Source: Dinoroseobacter sp049800775
Lineage (GTDB): Bacteria; Pseudomonadota; Alphaproteobacteria; Rhodobacterales; Rhodobacteraceae
Assembly (NCBI RefSeq): GCF_049800775.1
Contig: NZ_JBNAFR010000003.1
Span: forward strand, 372,001 to 436,000
Direction of reading: 5' to 3'
DNA length: 64,000 bases
Part shown: one piece after another, positions 7,845 to 16,361 of the stretch
Layout of the letters: each line of letters opens with the position of its first letter
Numbering within the stretch: the first letter of the stretch is position 1
Program-made: the position numbers and the translations under genes
Notes under the pieces: generated by a model
Seen by the model: only the letters and a program-made list of their open reading frames with translations
Databases searched by the model: none
Told to the model about the DNA's origin: nothing

Positions 7845-9616
7845 CTCGGGCTGAGCAGACCGGCATAGGGCAGGAAGCGCACCGGCGTGCCGGGCACGAT
7901 CTCCTGTGCCTCGGGGCCGAGCGCCACGAGCCCTTCGGCCCAGGAAAGCCCCGAGACGCGCCCGGACCCCTCGGAGCCAAAGGTTTCAACCCGCCCCTGA
8001 TCGTCGAGCCTTGCCCGCAGATACTCGTTCCGCCCGGGTTTCTTGCGCTTGGAAAAGGCCGCGGGGACCTCAAAGCTCAGCGGCGCGCACCAATTGCCCC
8101 CGGCCAGCCGCGACAGGGCGGGCCGGGCAAAGATCAGCGCACAGACCAGCGCGGCGACCGGATTGCCCGGCAGGCCGAAGACCGGCACGCCCTGCCACAG
8201 GCCAAGCGCCAGCGGGCGGCCCGGTTTCAGCGCGATCCGCCAGGATGTCATGGTCCCTTCCCCTCGCAGGATGGCGGACATGTGGTCCTCATCCCCCGCC
8301 GAGGCCCCGCCCGAGGTCAGGATCACATCGCAACGCCCGGCAGCTGCGTTCAGGATCTCGCGCAGGGCGTCGCGATCATCGGGCGCCCGGCCCAGATCCA
8401 CGGCGTCATAGGCCCAGCCCTCGGCCAGCCCCAGCAGCATGGGGCGGTTCGCGTCGTAAATCCGGTTCGCGTCCTCGGTCTCACCCGGATGGGCCAGCTC
8501 ATCCCCGGTCGACAGCACGCCGACCCGCAACGGTCGGTGCACTGCGACCTCGGAAATCCCGACCGAGGCCAGCAGCGCCAGATCCGGTGCGCGCAGCCTA
8601 TGTCCCGCAGGCAGAACCGGGTGGCCGCGTCGCATATCCTCGCCGGCCTTGCGGGTGTTCGCGCCTGGTTTGAGCCCGGCTGCAAAGCGGATCTCGCCCT
8701 CTGCCAGGGTCACATCTTCTTCGAGAACGACCGTATCCACGCCCGCCGGCAGGGTGGCACCGGTCAGGATCCGCAGGGCCGCGCCATGGGGGACGGCCCC
8801 CTCAAAGGGCACGCCCGCTGCGGCACGGCCCTCTGCCAGGGGCAGGGTCACATCGCCGGGACCGAGCGCGCCATGGGCAAAGCCATAGCCATCTACCGCC
8901 GCGTTGGGGGCGGGTGGATTGTCGCGCGCGGCAAGGGCCGGGGCCGCGAGGATCCGTCCAAGGGCCGCCTCGCTCGCGCAGGTCTCGATCCCTGTCACGG
9001 GGTCGAGCCCGTCGCGCAGCAGATCCAGCGCCGTATCGACCGGGGTCCAGTCGACACCGGGCGGCAGGGCAAAGCAATCATTGCGCAGTTGCGAGGGGGG
9101 CTGGTCCGGCGCGCTGGTAGCAGTCAGCCCACTCTCGGAGAGGATGAAATCGGCAATCCTGGCGGTGTCATCGAGATCGAGCACCGGCACCTGCAGACCC
9201 TCGGGCGCACCGTTGGAGGCCACGGCCCGCACCGTATCATCCCCGCGTGCGATCAGGTCCTTGCCGGTCTCGACCCGGTGCGCCTCCACCTTGGGATGGC
9301 GGGAGCGCTTGTACCCTTCCACCAGCACCAGATCGACGGGTTCCAGCTTGGGCAGCAGGGCTTCGAGCTCTGGCTCGGCCGTATCGCGCAGCTCATGCAT
9401 CATCGCCCAGCGTTTGCGCGAGGCCAGCACGACCTCGACCGCGCCAGCCAACCGGTGGCGGTGACTGTCCTTGCCCGGCTGGTCCACATCCACCGCATGA
9501 TGGGCGTGTTTCAGGGTCGAGACGCGAAACCCGCGCCCGGTGATCTCGGCGACCAGACGCTCCATCAGCCCGGTCTTGCCGGAATTCTTCCAGCCGACGA
9601 CGCCAAAGAGCTTCAT
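7841..9616 (-). CDS. MobB-MoeA fusion: molybdopterin-guanine dinucleotide and molybdopterin molybdenumtransferase protein
   Basis: 591-aa two-domain protein for molybdenum cofactor assembly. Residues 1-170 are a MobB GTP-binding domain with P-loop VGWKNSGKTGL and the LVEGYKRSRHPKVEAHR motif. After a linker, residues about 190-591 are a complete MoeA, which inserts molybdate (or tungstate) into adenylated molybdopterin: VDGYGFA, PAGVDTVVLEED, VLSTGDELAHPG, LTSGGASAGDEDH (usual TSGGVSMGDYD) and VFGLPGNPVAAL. It is the last gene of the leftward fdhD-mobA-mobB/moeA operon, overlapping mobA by 4 bases. The context points to cofactor supply for the formate dehydrogenase encoded at 26-29 kb. Confidence 0.93.
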   Translation of the reverse strand: MKLFGVVGWKNSGKTGLMERLVAEITGRGFRVSTLKHAHHAVDVDQPGKDSHRHRLAGAVEVVLASRKRWAMMHELRDTAEPELEALLPKLEPVDLVLVEGYKRSRHPKVEAHRVETGKDLIARGDDTVRAVASNGAPEGLQVPVLDLDDTARIADFILSESGLTATSAPDQPPSQLRNDCFALPPGVDWTPVDTALDLLRDGLDPVTGIETCASEAALGRILAAPALAARDNPPAPNAAVDGYGFAHGALGPGDVTLPLAEGRAAAGVPFEGAVPHGAALRILTGATLPAGVDTVVLEEDVTLAEGEIRFAAGLKPGANTRKAGEDMRRGHPVLPAGHRLRAPDLALLASVGISEVAVHRPLRVGVLSTGDELAHPGETEDANRIYDANRPMLLGLAEGWAYDAVDLGRAPDDRDALREILNAAAGRCDVILTSGGASAGDEDHMSAILRGEGTMTSWRIALKPGRPLALGLWQGVPVFGLPGNPVAALVCALIFARPALSRLAGGNWCAPLSFEVPAAFSKRKKPGRNEYLRARLDDQGRVETFGSEGSGRVSGLSWAEGLVALGPEAQEIVPGTPVRFLPYAGLLSPS

Positions 9617-10248
9617 GTCGTGGTCTCGCGCAGGCGGGCCCGGGCGGTCTCAAGATCGTCGGGCGTGTTCACATTGAAAAACGGATCCGGTCCAGGCCCG
9701 TCGAACAGGGCCATGGCAGTGCCATGCCGGTCGGTCCAGAGCACGACCTTGCGCAACCCGTCCGTCAGGGCCGCGCGCAGATCACCGCGCAGGGCCACGG
9801 GCCAGAGGCCAAAGGTCGGGTGACGGCCCAGTCCGCTCTTGCGGCCGCCATCGGGGGAGGCGGCCATGGCAATCGGATGCCCGGTTTCGGCCCGCGCGGC
9901 ATCCAGCCGGGCCACCAGATCGGTCGGAAAGAAGGGCGTGTCGGCGGCGACGCTCACCAGTGTCTCGGCGCCCTTCTCGGCCGCCCAGTCGAGCCCGGCC
10001 AGCACGCCTGCCAGCGGTCCGGCAAAGTCCGCGATGCTGTCGGGGATTACGGGCAAGCCGAAATCGGCAAACCGTGCCGCGTCGCCATTGGCGTTGAGCG
10101 CGATCGGCCCGACCTGCGGGGTCAGGCGCTGGATCACATGCGCCAGGATCGGTTGCCCGCCCAGATCGTGCAGGCTCTTGTCGCCGCCGCCCATGCGCGT
10201 GGCCTGACCGCCCGCGAGGATCACCGCCGGATAGCGCGCCCCGCTCAT
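9613..10248 (-). CDS. mobA: molybdenum cofactor guanylyltransferase
   Basis: 211-aa nucleotidyltransferase that joins GMP to Mo-molybdopterin to give the MGD form used by DMSO-reductase-family enzymes such as formate dehydrogenase. Visible motifs are AVILAGGQATRMGGGDKSL (nucleotide-binding GG loop plus catalytic RMGG-DK) and ETLVSVAADTPFFPTDL (metal-binding D-TP). Start chosen at the ATG overlapping the fdhD stop (ATGA). Downstream it overlaps the MobB-MoeA fusion, so the three genes are translationally linked. Confidence 0.93.
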   Translation of the reverse strand: MSGARYPAVILAGGQATRMGGGDKSLHDLGGQPILAHVIQRLTPQVGPIALNANGDAARFADFGLPVIPDSIADFAGPLAGVLAGLDWAAEKGAETLVSVAADTPFFPTDLVARLDAARAETGHPIAMAASPDGGRKSGLGRHPTFGLWPVALRGDLRAALTDGLRKVVLWTDRHGTAMALFDGPGPDPFFNVNTPDDLETARARLRETTT

Positions 10249-11129
10249 GCGCGGGCGCTCTTGCGGCGGGTCTTGGGGTCCTCCTCGGCGATGCTGGCCA
10301 GATCCGCGTCCCAGATCAGCCGGTCCGCGCCCGCAAGGCACATAAAGCGCTTGCCCCGCATGCGTCCGATCACGGTCAGCCCGACCTCCTGCGCGATCTC
10401 GACGCCCCATGCGGTGAAGCCCGAGCGCGAGGCCAGCACCGGGATTCCCATCAGCGCAGTCTTGATCACCATCTCGGAGGTCAGTCGCCCGGTCGTGTAG
10501 AGGATCTTGTCGGCCCCCGAGACGCCCTCGGCCCGCATCCAGCCCGCAACCTTGTCCACGGCGTTGTGGCGGCCCACATCCTCCATATAGACCAGCGGGC
10601 GATTGCCTTGGCAGAGCACGGTCCCGTGGATCGCGCCCGCACTGAGATAGAGGCTCGGCGTCGTGTTGATCCGCGCCGCCAGATCATAGAGCCAGGAGGT
10701 CCGGACCTGCGTCGCGGGCAGGGTCAGCCCCTCAAGCCCTTCCATGATGTCGCCAAAGACCGTGCCCACAGCGCAGCCCGAGGTGCGGGTCTTCTTGGAG
10801 AGCTTGTCCTCGTAATCGGTCTCGGTTTCCGTGCGGACCACCACCACGTCGAGATCCTCGTCATATTCGACCCCGGTGATCACATCCGCGTCCGACAGCA
10901 TCCCCTGATTGCTGAGAAATCCCATGGCCAGGTATTCCGGGTAATCCCCGATGGTCATGGCCGTGACGATCTCGCGACTGTTGAGGAAGATCGTCAGGGG
11001 ACGCTCCTCGACCACCGAGATCTCGGCGGCGGCCCCGGTCTGGTCGACCCCGGTGACCGCCCGGGTCAGGCGTGCGCGCCCGGGATCCGGCGCGATCAGA
11101 TAGTCGTCGGTGCTGTTTTCCGCCGCCAT
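10245..11129 (-). CDS. fdhD: formate dehydrogenase accessory sulfurtransferase FdhD
   Basis: 294-aa protein needed to transfer sulfur to the bis-MGD cofactor of formate dehydrogenase. Recognised by EERPLTIFLNSREIVTAMTIGDYPEYLAMGFL, YMEDVGRHNAVDKVAGW and TTGRLTSEMVIKTALMGIPVLASRS. The active loop reads TSGCAVGT: the first cysteine of the E. coli CxxC pair is present, the second is a glycine. Start at 11129 chosen because GGAGGA lies about 9 bases upstream; the longer frame has no such site. First gene of the Moco operon, divergent from the secreted nuclease gene. Confidence 0.95.
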   Translation of the reverse strand: MAAENSTDDYLIAPDPGRARLTRAVTGVDQTGAAAEISVVEERPLTIFLNSREIVTAMTIGDYPEYLAMGFLSNQGMLSDADVITGVEYDEDLDVVVVRTETETDYEDKLSKKTRTSGCAVGTVFGDIMEGLEGLTLPATQVRTSWLYDLAARINTTPSLYLSAGAIHGTVLCQGNRPLVYMEDVGRHNAVDKVAGWMRAEGVSGADKILYTTGRLTSEMVIKTALMGIPVLASRSGFTAWGVEIAQEVGLTVIGRMRGKRFMCLAGADRLIWDADLASIAEEDPKTRRKSARA

Positions 11130-11442
11130 GGTCCGTTGATCCTCCGCTGATCCCGCAACCTGCCGTATTCCCGCCCGGATTTTGTCCGACGGGCCTGCAA
11201 AACAGGCGAGGATATCCACCGATCAGTTGCGCCAGCCCGGCGCCAAGTGTCAAGGCGGCGGCCGTGCCGTAGGGTCAGTTAAAAAATGGTTAACAAACCC
11301 CTATGCGTTTGTGTCGTGTCATGCTGTTGTTAGTCCCACGCGTCAGGACTGTTTCGTGATCGGGCAAGCTCTCGCAGCTTGTCTCGCGGCAGTCATGCTT
11401 TGGCTGGGCGCGGCAATAACGGACAACAGGGATATTGAGACC
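11130..11442. promoter_or_regulatory. divergent fdhD / secreted nuclease control region
   Basis: A 313-base gap. The fdhD half (11130-11270) is GC-rich and shows no obvious box. The nuclease half becomes A/T-rich and holds a perfect CtrA-type site at 11279-11294. A possible alternative GTG start for the nuclease lies at 11356, with AGGA 8 bases before it. Confidence 0.5.
11279..11294 (+). promoter_or_regulatory. CtrA box, perfect TTAA-N7-TTAAC
   Basis: Reads TTAAAAAATGGTTAAC, an exact match to the alphaproteobacterial CtrA consensus TTAA-N7-TTAAC. It is 149 bases ahead of the chosen nuclease start (62 before the alternative GTG), suiting control of the secreted nuclease. The TTAA-N7-TTAA core is palindromic, but the trailing C points it toward the nuclease. 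Confidence 0.65.
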
Positions 11443-14400
11443 ATGGCACGCGATTTCACCCAGGACGACACGCTGCAGGCTGCGCTGGCGGGGAGCATTC
11501 TGATCAACGAGGTGGTGGGCAACACCACCGGCCCCGATGCGGAGTATATCGAGCTGATCGGGACACCCGGCGCGTCCCTCGATGGTTTGTCCCTGATCGT
11601 GGTAGAAGGGGACGCTGGCTCGTCCACCGGCACTATCGACAAGCGGCTCGATTTCGGTCCCGGTGATGCGATCCTCGGTAACGGGTTTTTCCTTGCGGCC
11701 AGCGTGCAGGCCCAGCTCGTGTACGAGGTCGGCACGAATCTCGAACTGCCCGAGAATTTCCTCGAGAACTCCTCCTACACTCTGGCACTGGTCGAGACGG
11801 CCTCGATCACCGACAGCGCGGTCACCGGGGCCGAGGTCGTGATTGATGCGGTCGGCGTGACGGATGGTGACGATGGCGACACCTTCTTCTTCGATGCGCC
11901 GGTCGTCGGCCCGTCGGGTGACTTTCTGCCTGCGGGCGTGGGCCTTGTGCAGGATGGTGTGAACACCGGCGATCCGGCGGATTGGCAGATCCTCGATTTC
12001 AACAATGGCGCGCCCAACGACCCGACCCTCGGGGAATCCATCCTGCTCAACGAGGTGCTGGGCTCCACCACCGGCGCCGACAGCGAATATGTCGAGCTTG
12101 TCGGGACGCCCGGCGCATCGCTGGACGGGCTGTCGATCATCGTGGTCGAAGGGGATGCGGGTTCGCCCCAAGGCACCATTGACGCACAATTCGATTTCGG
12201 CCCAGGCGATACGATTGGCGATAACGGCTTCTTCCTCGTGGCGAACGCGACGGCCGCAGGCACCTATGCCGTGACCCCCGATCTCGAACTGCCGGAGGAT
12301 TTCCTCGAGAATTCCACCTACACGATTGCGCTTGTCGAGACCGCCTCGATCGAGGGGAGTGCGGTCACCGGCAACGAGATGGTCGTGGATGCGGTCGGGG
12401 TCTCCGATGGTGACGATGGCGATGTGACCTTCTTCGACGCGCCGACCGTTGGCCCTGACGGAACCTTCCTGCCCGCCGGTGTCGGCCGGGTCGAGGACGG
12501 TGTCGATACGGATACGGTCGAGGATTGGGACCTCCTCAACTTCTTCAACGACTCACCGCCCAACACCCCCACCGCAGGCGGCGGTGGGTCCACCGGAGGG
12601 GGCGATGTCTCTCTCGACGACGACCCGACCCTGCTCTCGACAATTCAGGGCAGCGGCGATGCCAGCCCCATCGCAGGCACCGAAGTGGTGATCGAGGTCG
12701 TGGTCACCGGCGACTACCAGAATGGCGATGACGACACGTTCCGCGATCTCGGCGGGTTCTTCGCCATGGAAGAGCCGGAGGATTTCGACGCCGACACCTC
12801 CACCTCCGAGGGCATCTTCGTGGATGACAGCGGGGTCGCAAGCGGGCTCGACGTGGCCGAGGGCGATATCATCCGCGTGGTCGGTATCGTGCGCGAGGAG
12901 TTCGGTCGCACGGTTCTGGAGGCCAGCCAGATCCGCATCGAAGAGGCCGGAGCCTATCCGGATGTCGCCGATCTTGCGGTGGCAACCGAACTGCCCGGGC
13001 TGGATGAGCGCGAAGCGTTCGAATCCATGCTGATCGAGATTACGGACACCCTGACGATCACCGAGAGCTTCGATTACGAGCAGTTCGGCGAGATCACGGT
13101 GTCTTCCGAGGGCATCATCTATCAATACAGCCAGCTCAACGCACCGGATGTGGAGGGCAACGAGGCCTATCAGGCGTTCATCGCGGATAACACGATCCAG
13201 ATCGATGACGGCACTGACGGGGCGCGCAGTGATTTCGATCCGCTCTTTGAGCCCGATGGCGATCTGCTGGGCGGGGTCGCGGACGGTCCGCGCCACGGGC
13301 AGGAGATCGAACCCCTCGTTGGCGTCATGGATTTCGGCTTTGGTGAGTACAAGCTGCGCGTGCCGCAATCGGGCGAATTCGAGGCCATCGAGGACAGCAA
13401 CCCGCGCCCCGAAGGTCCCGAGGATGTGGGTGGCAGCCTCAAGGTCGTCAGCTTCAACGTGCTGAACTACTTCACCACGCTGGACGGTCAGACCGACAAT
13501 GGCAGCAACCCGCGCGGCGCTGACAACCCCGAAGAGCTGGAGCGGCAGGCCGAGAAGCTGGTCACCGCCTTCCTCGAGATGGACGCGGATGTTTACGGCC
13601 TGATCGAGCTGGAGAACGACTTCGCCGGCAACCCGACGGACCCCACCGATGTCACCGCGATCCAGGATCTGGTGAACCGGATCAATGCGGAGCTTGGCTC
13701 CGAGGTCTATGCCGTGGTGGATCCGGGGCAGGAGTTTGTGGGCACGGACGCGATCGCCGTGGGCTTCATCTACAACACCAATACGGTGGAGCTGGTGGGC
13801 GATGCCGCCATTCTCGACACCCAGGCCTTCCTCGACCCGCTGGACGATGGCGATGACAGCAATGGTGACGAGACCCCGGGCGGCGACAGCTTCAACCGGG
13901 CTGCCGTGGCCCAGACCTTTGTCGAGATCGAAAGCGGTGGCGAGTTCACCGCCGTGGTCAATCACTTCAAGTCCAAGGGCTCGCTGACCGGCGCGGCCGA
14001 GGATGCGGATCAGGGGGATGGTGCGGGCAACAACAACGCCACGCGGGCCGCGGCGGCGGCGGAGTTGGCGGCCTGGCTCGAGACCAACCCGACCGGATCG
14101 GATGATCCGGATGTGGTGATCCTCGGGGATCTCAACTCTTATGCCAAGGAAGAGCCGATCCAGATCCTCGAAGAGGCCGGTTATACCAATCTCGTGGCGG
14201 ATAAGGCAGGCGAGGACACCTATGGCTACCGCTTCAGCGGTGCAGTGGGCACCCTTGACTACGCCATGGGCTCCGAGAGCCTTACAGAGCAGGTCACCGG
14301 CGCGACCGAGTGGAACATCAATTCCGACGAGTTCGTGGTCTATGACTACAACGAGGAATCGACCTTCGGCTCGCCAACCCTGCGCCCCGAGGATCAGGCG

Positions 14401-14805
14401 CTGTTTGACGGGTCCAACCCGGCGCGCAACTCGGACCATGACCCGGTGATCATCGGGCTCGATCTGGACAGTGACCGGATCAACGAGATCGTCGGCAATG
14501 TGCGGATCAACGTCCTGCGCGGCACCGACGAGGATGACCGGATCGACGGCAAGGGCGGCATCATCGACATCGTGACCGGCAATGGCGGCGATGACGTCTT
14601 CGTCTTCACCGATGAAGAGGGTCTGAACAACCGCCTGCGCATCACCGACTACACCGCCGGTGAGGATGTGATCGATCTCGGCGGGCTCGAGATTCGCGAG
14701 ATCACCGAGGGCGCGCGGGGCACCACGATTCGCCTCGAGACCGACACGGTGGACCTGATCCGGGTGGTCGGCATCACCGATGCGGATGATATTGCCTTCA
14801 TCTGA
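11443..14805 (+). CDS. secreted ExeM/NucH-type endonuclease with lamin-tail repeats and RTX-like C terminus
   Basis: 1120-aa acidic extracellular nuclease. Order: two lamin-tail (LTD) domains at about residues 18-198 and 199-377; an OB-fold NucH region at about 386-500 (VVIEVVVTGDYQ, GIFVDDSG, GDIIRVVGIV); an endonuclease/exonuclease/phosphatase domain from about 663 to 1000 with KVVSFNVLNYFTT, VYGLIELEND, VVILGDLNSY and NSDHDPVIIG (catalytic Asn, Glu, Asp, His); and a hemolysin-type tail with VLRGTDEDDRIDG and GNGGDDVFVF. The tail, with no classical N-terminal signal, suggests type I secretion. Start uncertain: ATG 11443 was preferred to GTG 11356. Extracellular nucleases of this type digest eDNA for biofilm control or phosphate supply. 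Confidence 0.85.
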   Translation: MARDFTQDDTLQAALAGSILINEVVGNTTGPDAEYIELIGTPGASLDGLSLIVVEGDAGSSTGTIDKRLDFGPGDAILGNGFFLAASVQAQLVYEVGTNLELPENFLENSSYTLALVETASITDSAVTGAEVVIDAVGVTDGDDGDTFFFDAPVVGPSGDFLPAGVGLVQDGVNTGDPADWQILDFNNGAPNDPTLGESILLNEVLGSTTGADSEYVELVGTPGASLDGLSIIVVEGDAGSPQGTIDAQFDFGPGDTIGDNGFFLVANATAAGTYAVTPDLELPEDFLENSTYTIALVETASIEGSAVTGNEMVVDAVGVSDGDDGDVTFFDAPTVGPDGTFLPAGVGRVEDGVDTDTVEDWDLLNFFNDSPPNTPTAGGGGSTGGGDVSLDDDPTLLSTIQGSGDASPIAGTEVVIEVVVTGDYQNGDDDTFRDLGGFFAMEEPEDFDADTSTSEGIFVDDSGVASGLDVAEGDIIRVVGIVREEFGRTVLEASQIRIEEAGAYPDVADLAVATELPGLDEREAFESMLIEITDTLTITESFDYEQFGEITVSSEGIIYQYSQLNAPDVEGNEAYQAFIADNTIQIDDGTDGARSDFDPLFEPDGDLLGGVADGPRHGQEIEPLVGVMDFGFGEYKLRVPQSGEFEAIEDSNPRPEGPEDVGGSLKVVSFNVLNYFTTLDGQTDNGSNPRGADNPEELERQAEKLVTAFLEMDADVYGLIELENDFAGNPTDPTDVTAIQDLVNRINAELGSEVYAVVDPGQEFVGTDAIAVGFIYNTNTVELVGDAAILDTQAFLDPLDDGDDSNGDETPGGDSFNRAAVAQTFVEIESGGEFTAVVNHFKSKGSLTGAAEDADQGDGAGNNNATRAAAAAELAAWLETNPTGSDDPDVVILGDLNSYAKEEPIQILEEAGYTNLVADKAGEDTYGYRFSGAVGTLDYAMGSESLTEQVTGATEWNINSDEFVVYDYNEESTFGSPTLRPEDQALFDGSNPARNSDHDPVIIGLDLDSDRINEIVGNVRINVLRGTDEDDRIDGKGGIIDIVTGNGGDDVFVFTDEEGLNNRLRITDYTAGEDVIDLGGLEIREITEGARGTTIRLETDTVDLIRVVGITDADDIAFI
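11494..12036 (+). repeat. lamin-tail domain unit 1 of tandem duplication
   Basis: 181-codon unit starting SILINEVVGNTTGPDAEYIE and ending before the next SIL. It aligns along its whole length with 12037-12573 without large gaps, including shared blocks GTPGASLDGLS, VVEGDAG, LENS-YT-ALVETASI and LPAGVG. Confidence 0.85.
12037..12573 (+). repeat. lamin-tail domain unit 2 of tandem duplication
   Basis: Second copy of the lamin-tail unit, starting SILLNEVLGSTTGADSEYVE. It ends at a Gly-rich linker (TAGGGGSTGGG) that joins the OB-fold region. Confidence 0.85.
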
Positions 14806-14822
14806 GGGCACATCTGTCCGGG

Positions 14823-14849
14823 AAAGGGGCCGCATCCGTGGCCCCTTTT
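14823..14849 (+). terminator. rho-independent terminator of the nuclease gene
   Basis: Stem AAAGGGGCC / GGCCCCTTT with an 8-base loop and a TTTT tail, 17 bases after the nuclease stop. Confidence 0.88.
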
Positions 14850-14877
14850 CGATGTCTGATGCCGAGGAGGGCACCGC

Positions 14878-15186
14878 ATGAAGCTGCATGACGTTACGGA
14901 AACACTCGATGCCGAAAACGCCAACCTGTCCGGATCGCGGTTCAACAACGCCAACATGTCGGGGTGCAGCTTCAACCAGATCGAATTCTCCGGCGCGCGG
15001 TTCAATGACAGCAACATGACCGGCTGGGTCATCAATGACGTGAACCTGTCCGGGTCGCAGATCGAAAATGCGAACCTGTCGGGGCTGGCGATCTCTGAGT
15101 GTCGGCTGACCGGCGCGACCATCGACGGGATCCCGGTGGAGGATCTTCTGGCGGCCTACCGCGCCCGTGAGGGCGGCGCGACCTGA
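14878..15186 (+). CDS. pentapeptide-repeat protein
   Basis: 102-aa protein almost entirely made of A(N/D)LSG-type pentapeptides (ENANLSGSRFNNANMSG, NVNLSGSQIENANLSG), predicted to form a right-handed quadrilateral beta-helix. No signal peptide or membrane span. Ribosome site GAGGAGGG. The first gene after the nuclease terminator, likely its own unit. Some family members mimic DNA and bind gyrase, but nothing here shows the target. Confidence 0.85.
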   Translation: MKLHDVTETLDAENANLSGSRFNNANMSGCSFNQIEFSGARFNDSNMTGWVINDVNLSGSQIENANLSGLAISECRLTGATIDGIPVEDLLAAYRAREGGAT

Positions 15187-15279
15187 GAGCGGCCGAGACC
15201 GCACCGTCTCGGGATTTGCGGTTTTAAGCTTTGCAGGACCGGGGGGAGCCCCTACCTTTAAGCCATCAAGGAGGACGCC

Positions 15280-15567
15280 ATGCCCATTCCCGTTGTTCCG
15301 ATTGCCAGCGCGGTCCTGAAATACGGACCGCTTGCGGCGGCCGCTCTGGCCACCGTCGCCTATGCTCGTGCCAAGCCACGGGCGGTTAACCAGACCGCCG
15401 ATGACCTGATGGATGATGTCTCGGACGGGATGGAATTCACCCGCGCCCCGGACGGGCACCAGGTCAATGGCACGGGCCGCTATCGCCGCGCCGTGCGGAT
15501 GCCGAACGGCACGGGGGTCGAGCTGGACATGAGCCTGCTGGGCCGCGTCCGCTTGCGGCGGATCTGA
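15280..15567 (+). CDS. small conserved-looking protein with one N-terminal membrane segment
   Basis: 95-aa protein of unknown function. A hydrophobic stretch near residues 5-28 (VPIASAVLKYGPLAAAALATVAYA) is followed by a basic-rich soluble part containing DGHQVNGTGRYRRAVRMPNGTGVELDMSLLGRVRLRR. Good ribosome site AAGGAGG. The GST gene starts two bases after its stop, so the two are cotranscribed. I do not recognise the family. Confidence 0.7.
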   Translation: MPIPVVPIASAVLKYGPLAAAALATVAYARAKPRAVNQTADDLMDDVSDGMEFTRAPDGHQVNGTGRYRRAVRMPNGTGVELDMSLLGRVRLRRI

Positions 15568-15569
15568 GG

Positions 15570-16178
15570 ATGGAGCTGCTCGGCGCGACCGCTTCGCCCT
15601 TTGTCCGCAAGGTCCGCACATTGCTTGAGGTGACAGGCTACGCAGATGAAGTGACCTTCACCCCGGTCACGGCAGCCGCGGTGGGACAGGCCGACACGAC
15701 CCTCACGGCGGCGAACCCGCTGGGCAAGATCCCGGTGCTGTTGCGGGCGGATGGGCCTGCGATTTACGACAGCCGGGTGATTTGCCGCTATCTGGACGCG
15801 CGGTTGCAGCTCGACGCCTATCCGGAGGCCCGTCTGTGGGAGGTTCTGACCCTTGAGGCGACGGCGGATGCGCTCATGGAGGCCGGGGTGCTGATGGTCT
15901 ACGAAGCGCGCTTTCGCCCCGAGGACAAGCAGTTCGACGGCTGGGTTGAAGGGCAGTGGACCAAGATCGACCGGGCGCTGGACGTGCTCGAGGCGCGCTG
16001 GATGAGCCATTTGAGCGGGCCGATGGATATGAGCCAGATCGCGATTGGCTGTGCGCTGGGCTATCTCGATTTCCGCCACGACGCACGGAACTGGCGCGGG
16101 ACGCGGCCCGCGCTTGCGGACTGGGCGGACAAGATCCTGGCAACCGAGGCGATGCGCGCCACCATGCCCACGGACTGA
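15570..16178 (+). CDS. glutathione S-transferase family protein
   Basis: 202-aa GST-like enzyme. The N-terminal thioredoxin-like domain starts MELLGATASPFVRKVRTLLEVTG, with SPFVRK in the active-site position (Ser rather than Cys as candidate catalytic residue), then NPLGKIPVLL with the cis-Pro and IYDSRVICRYLDA for glutathione binding. The all-helical C-terminal domain includes MDMSQIAIGCALGYLDFR. It probably conjugates or reduces electrophiles with glutathione. Coupled to the 95-aa gene upstream. Confidence 0.85.
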   Translation: MELLGATASPFVRKVRTLLEVTGYADEVTFTPVTAAAVGQADTTLTAANPLGKIPVLLRADGPAIYDSRVICRYLDARLQLDAYPEARLWEVLTLEATADALMEAGVLMVYEARFRPEDKQFDGWVEGQWTKIDRALDVLEARWMSHLSGPMDMSQIAIGCALGYLDFRHDARNWRGTRPALADWADKILATEAMRATMPTD

Positions 16179-16297
16179 GTCGCACGAGACCGGGGGCGCG
16201 GGGCGCAAAAACGCGGAGTTTTCCGCAGGGATAGGTCGTGCTGCGCTGCGGCATCTCGCCCGTTAGCGCCCCCATTTCCCCGTCTGCGTTAAGAAGT

Positions 16298-16361
16298 TTG
16301 CAGACTGCGACAAAACTGCGCTCCTATGTCCCCTCGACGGTCCGGGCAACCCCCCTATAAC
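16298..16361 (+). promoter_or_regulatory. candidate promoter region of petABC
   Basis: Two possible promoters by eye in the 261-base gap: TTGCAG (16298-16303) - 17/18 bases - TCCTAT (16322-16327), and a downstream TATAAC (16356-16361) with TCGACG (16334-16339) as a weak -35. No FNR-type TTGAT-N4-ATCAA box is present here. Confidence 0.3.

Noticed and set aside
6914..9823. A 969-codon plus-strand open frame over the transporter and mobB-moeA region
   Set aside because: It is out of phase with the EamA transporter and antisense to MobB-MoeA; no ribosome site or motif.
9613..11129. Molybdenum-cofactor riboswitch ahead of the Moco operon
   Set aside because: The region upstream of fdhD shows no recognisable Moco-riboswitch-like stem set or long structured leader.
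11356..11442. Alternative GTG start of the nuclease giving a hydrophobic N-terminal segment
   Set aside because: The segment (IGQALAACLAAVMLWLGAAI) has no positive charge before it, unlike a Sec signal, and the C-terminal RTX-like tail fits type I export; left as an uncertainty.
12553..15621. A 1022-codon minus-strand open frame
   Set aside because: It is antisense to the secreted nuclease, which has clear domains and an intrinsic terminator; the minus frame lacks any family signature.
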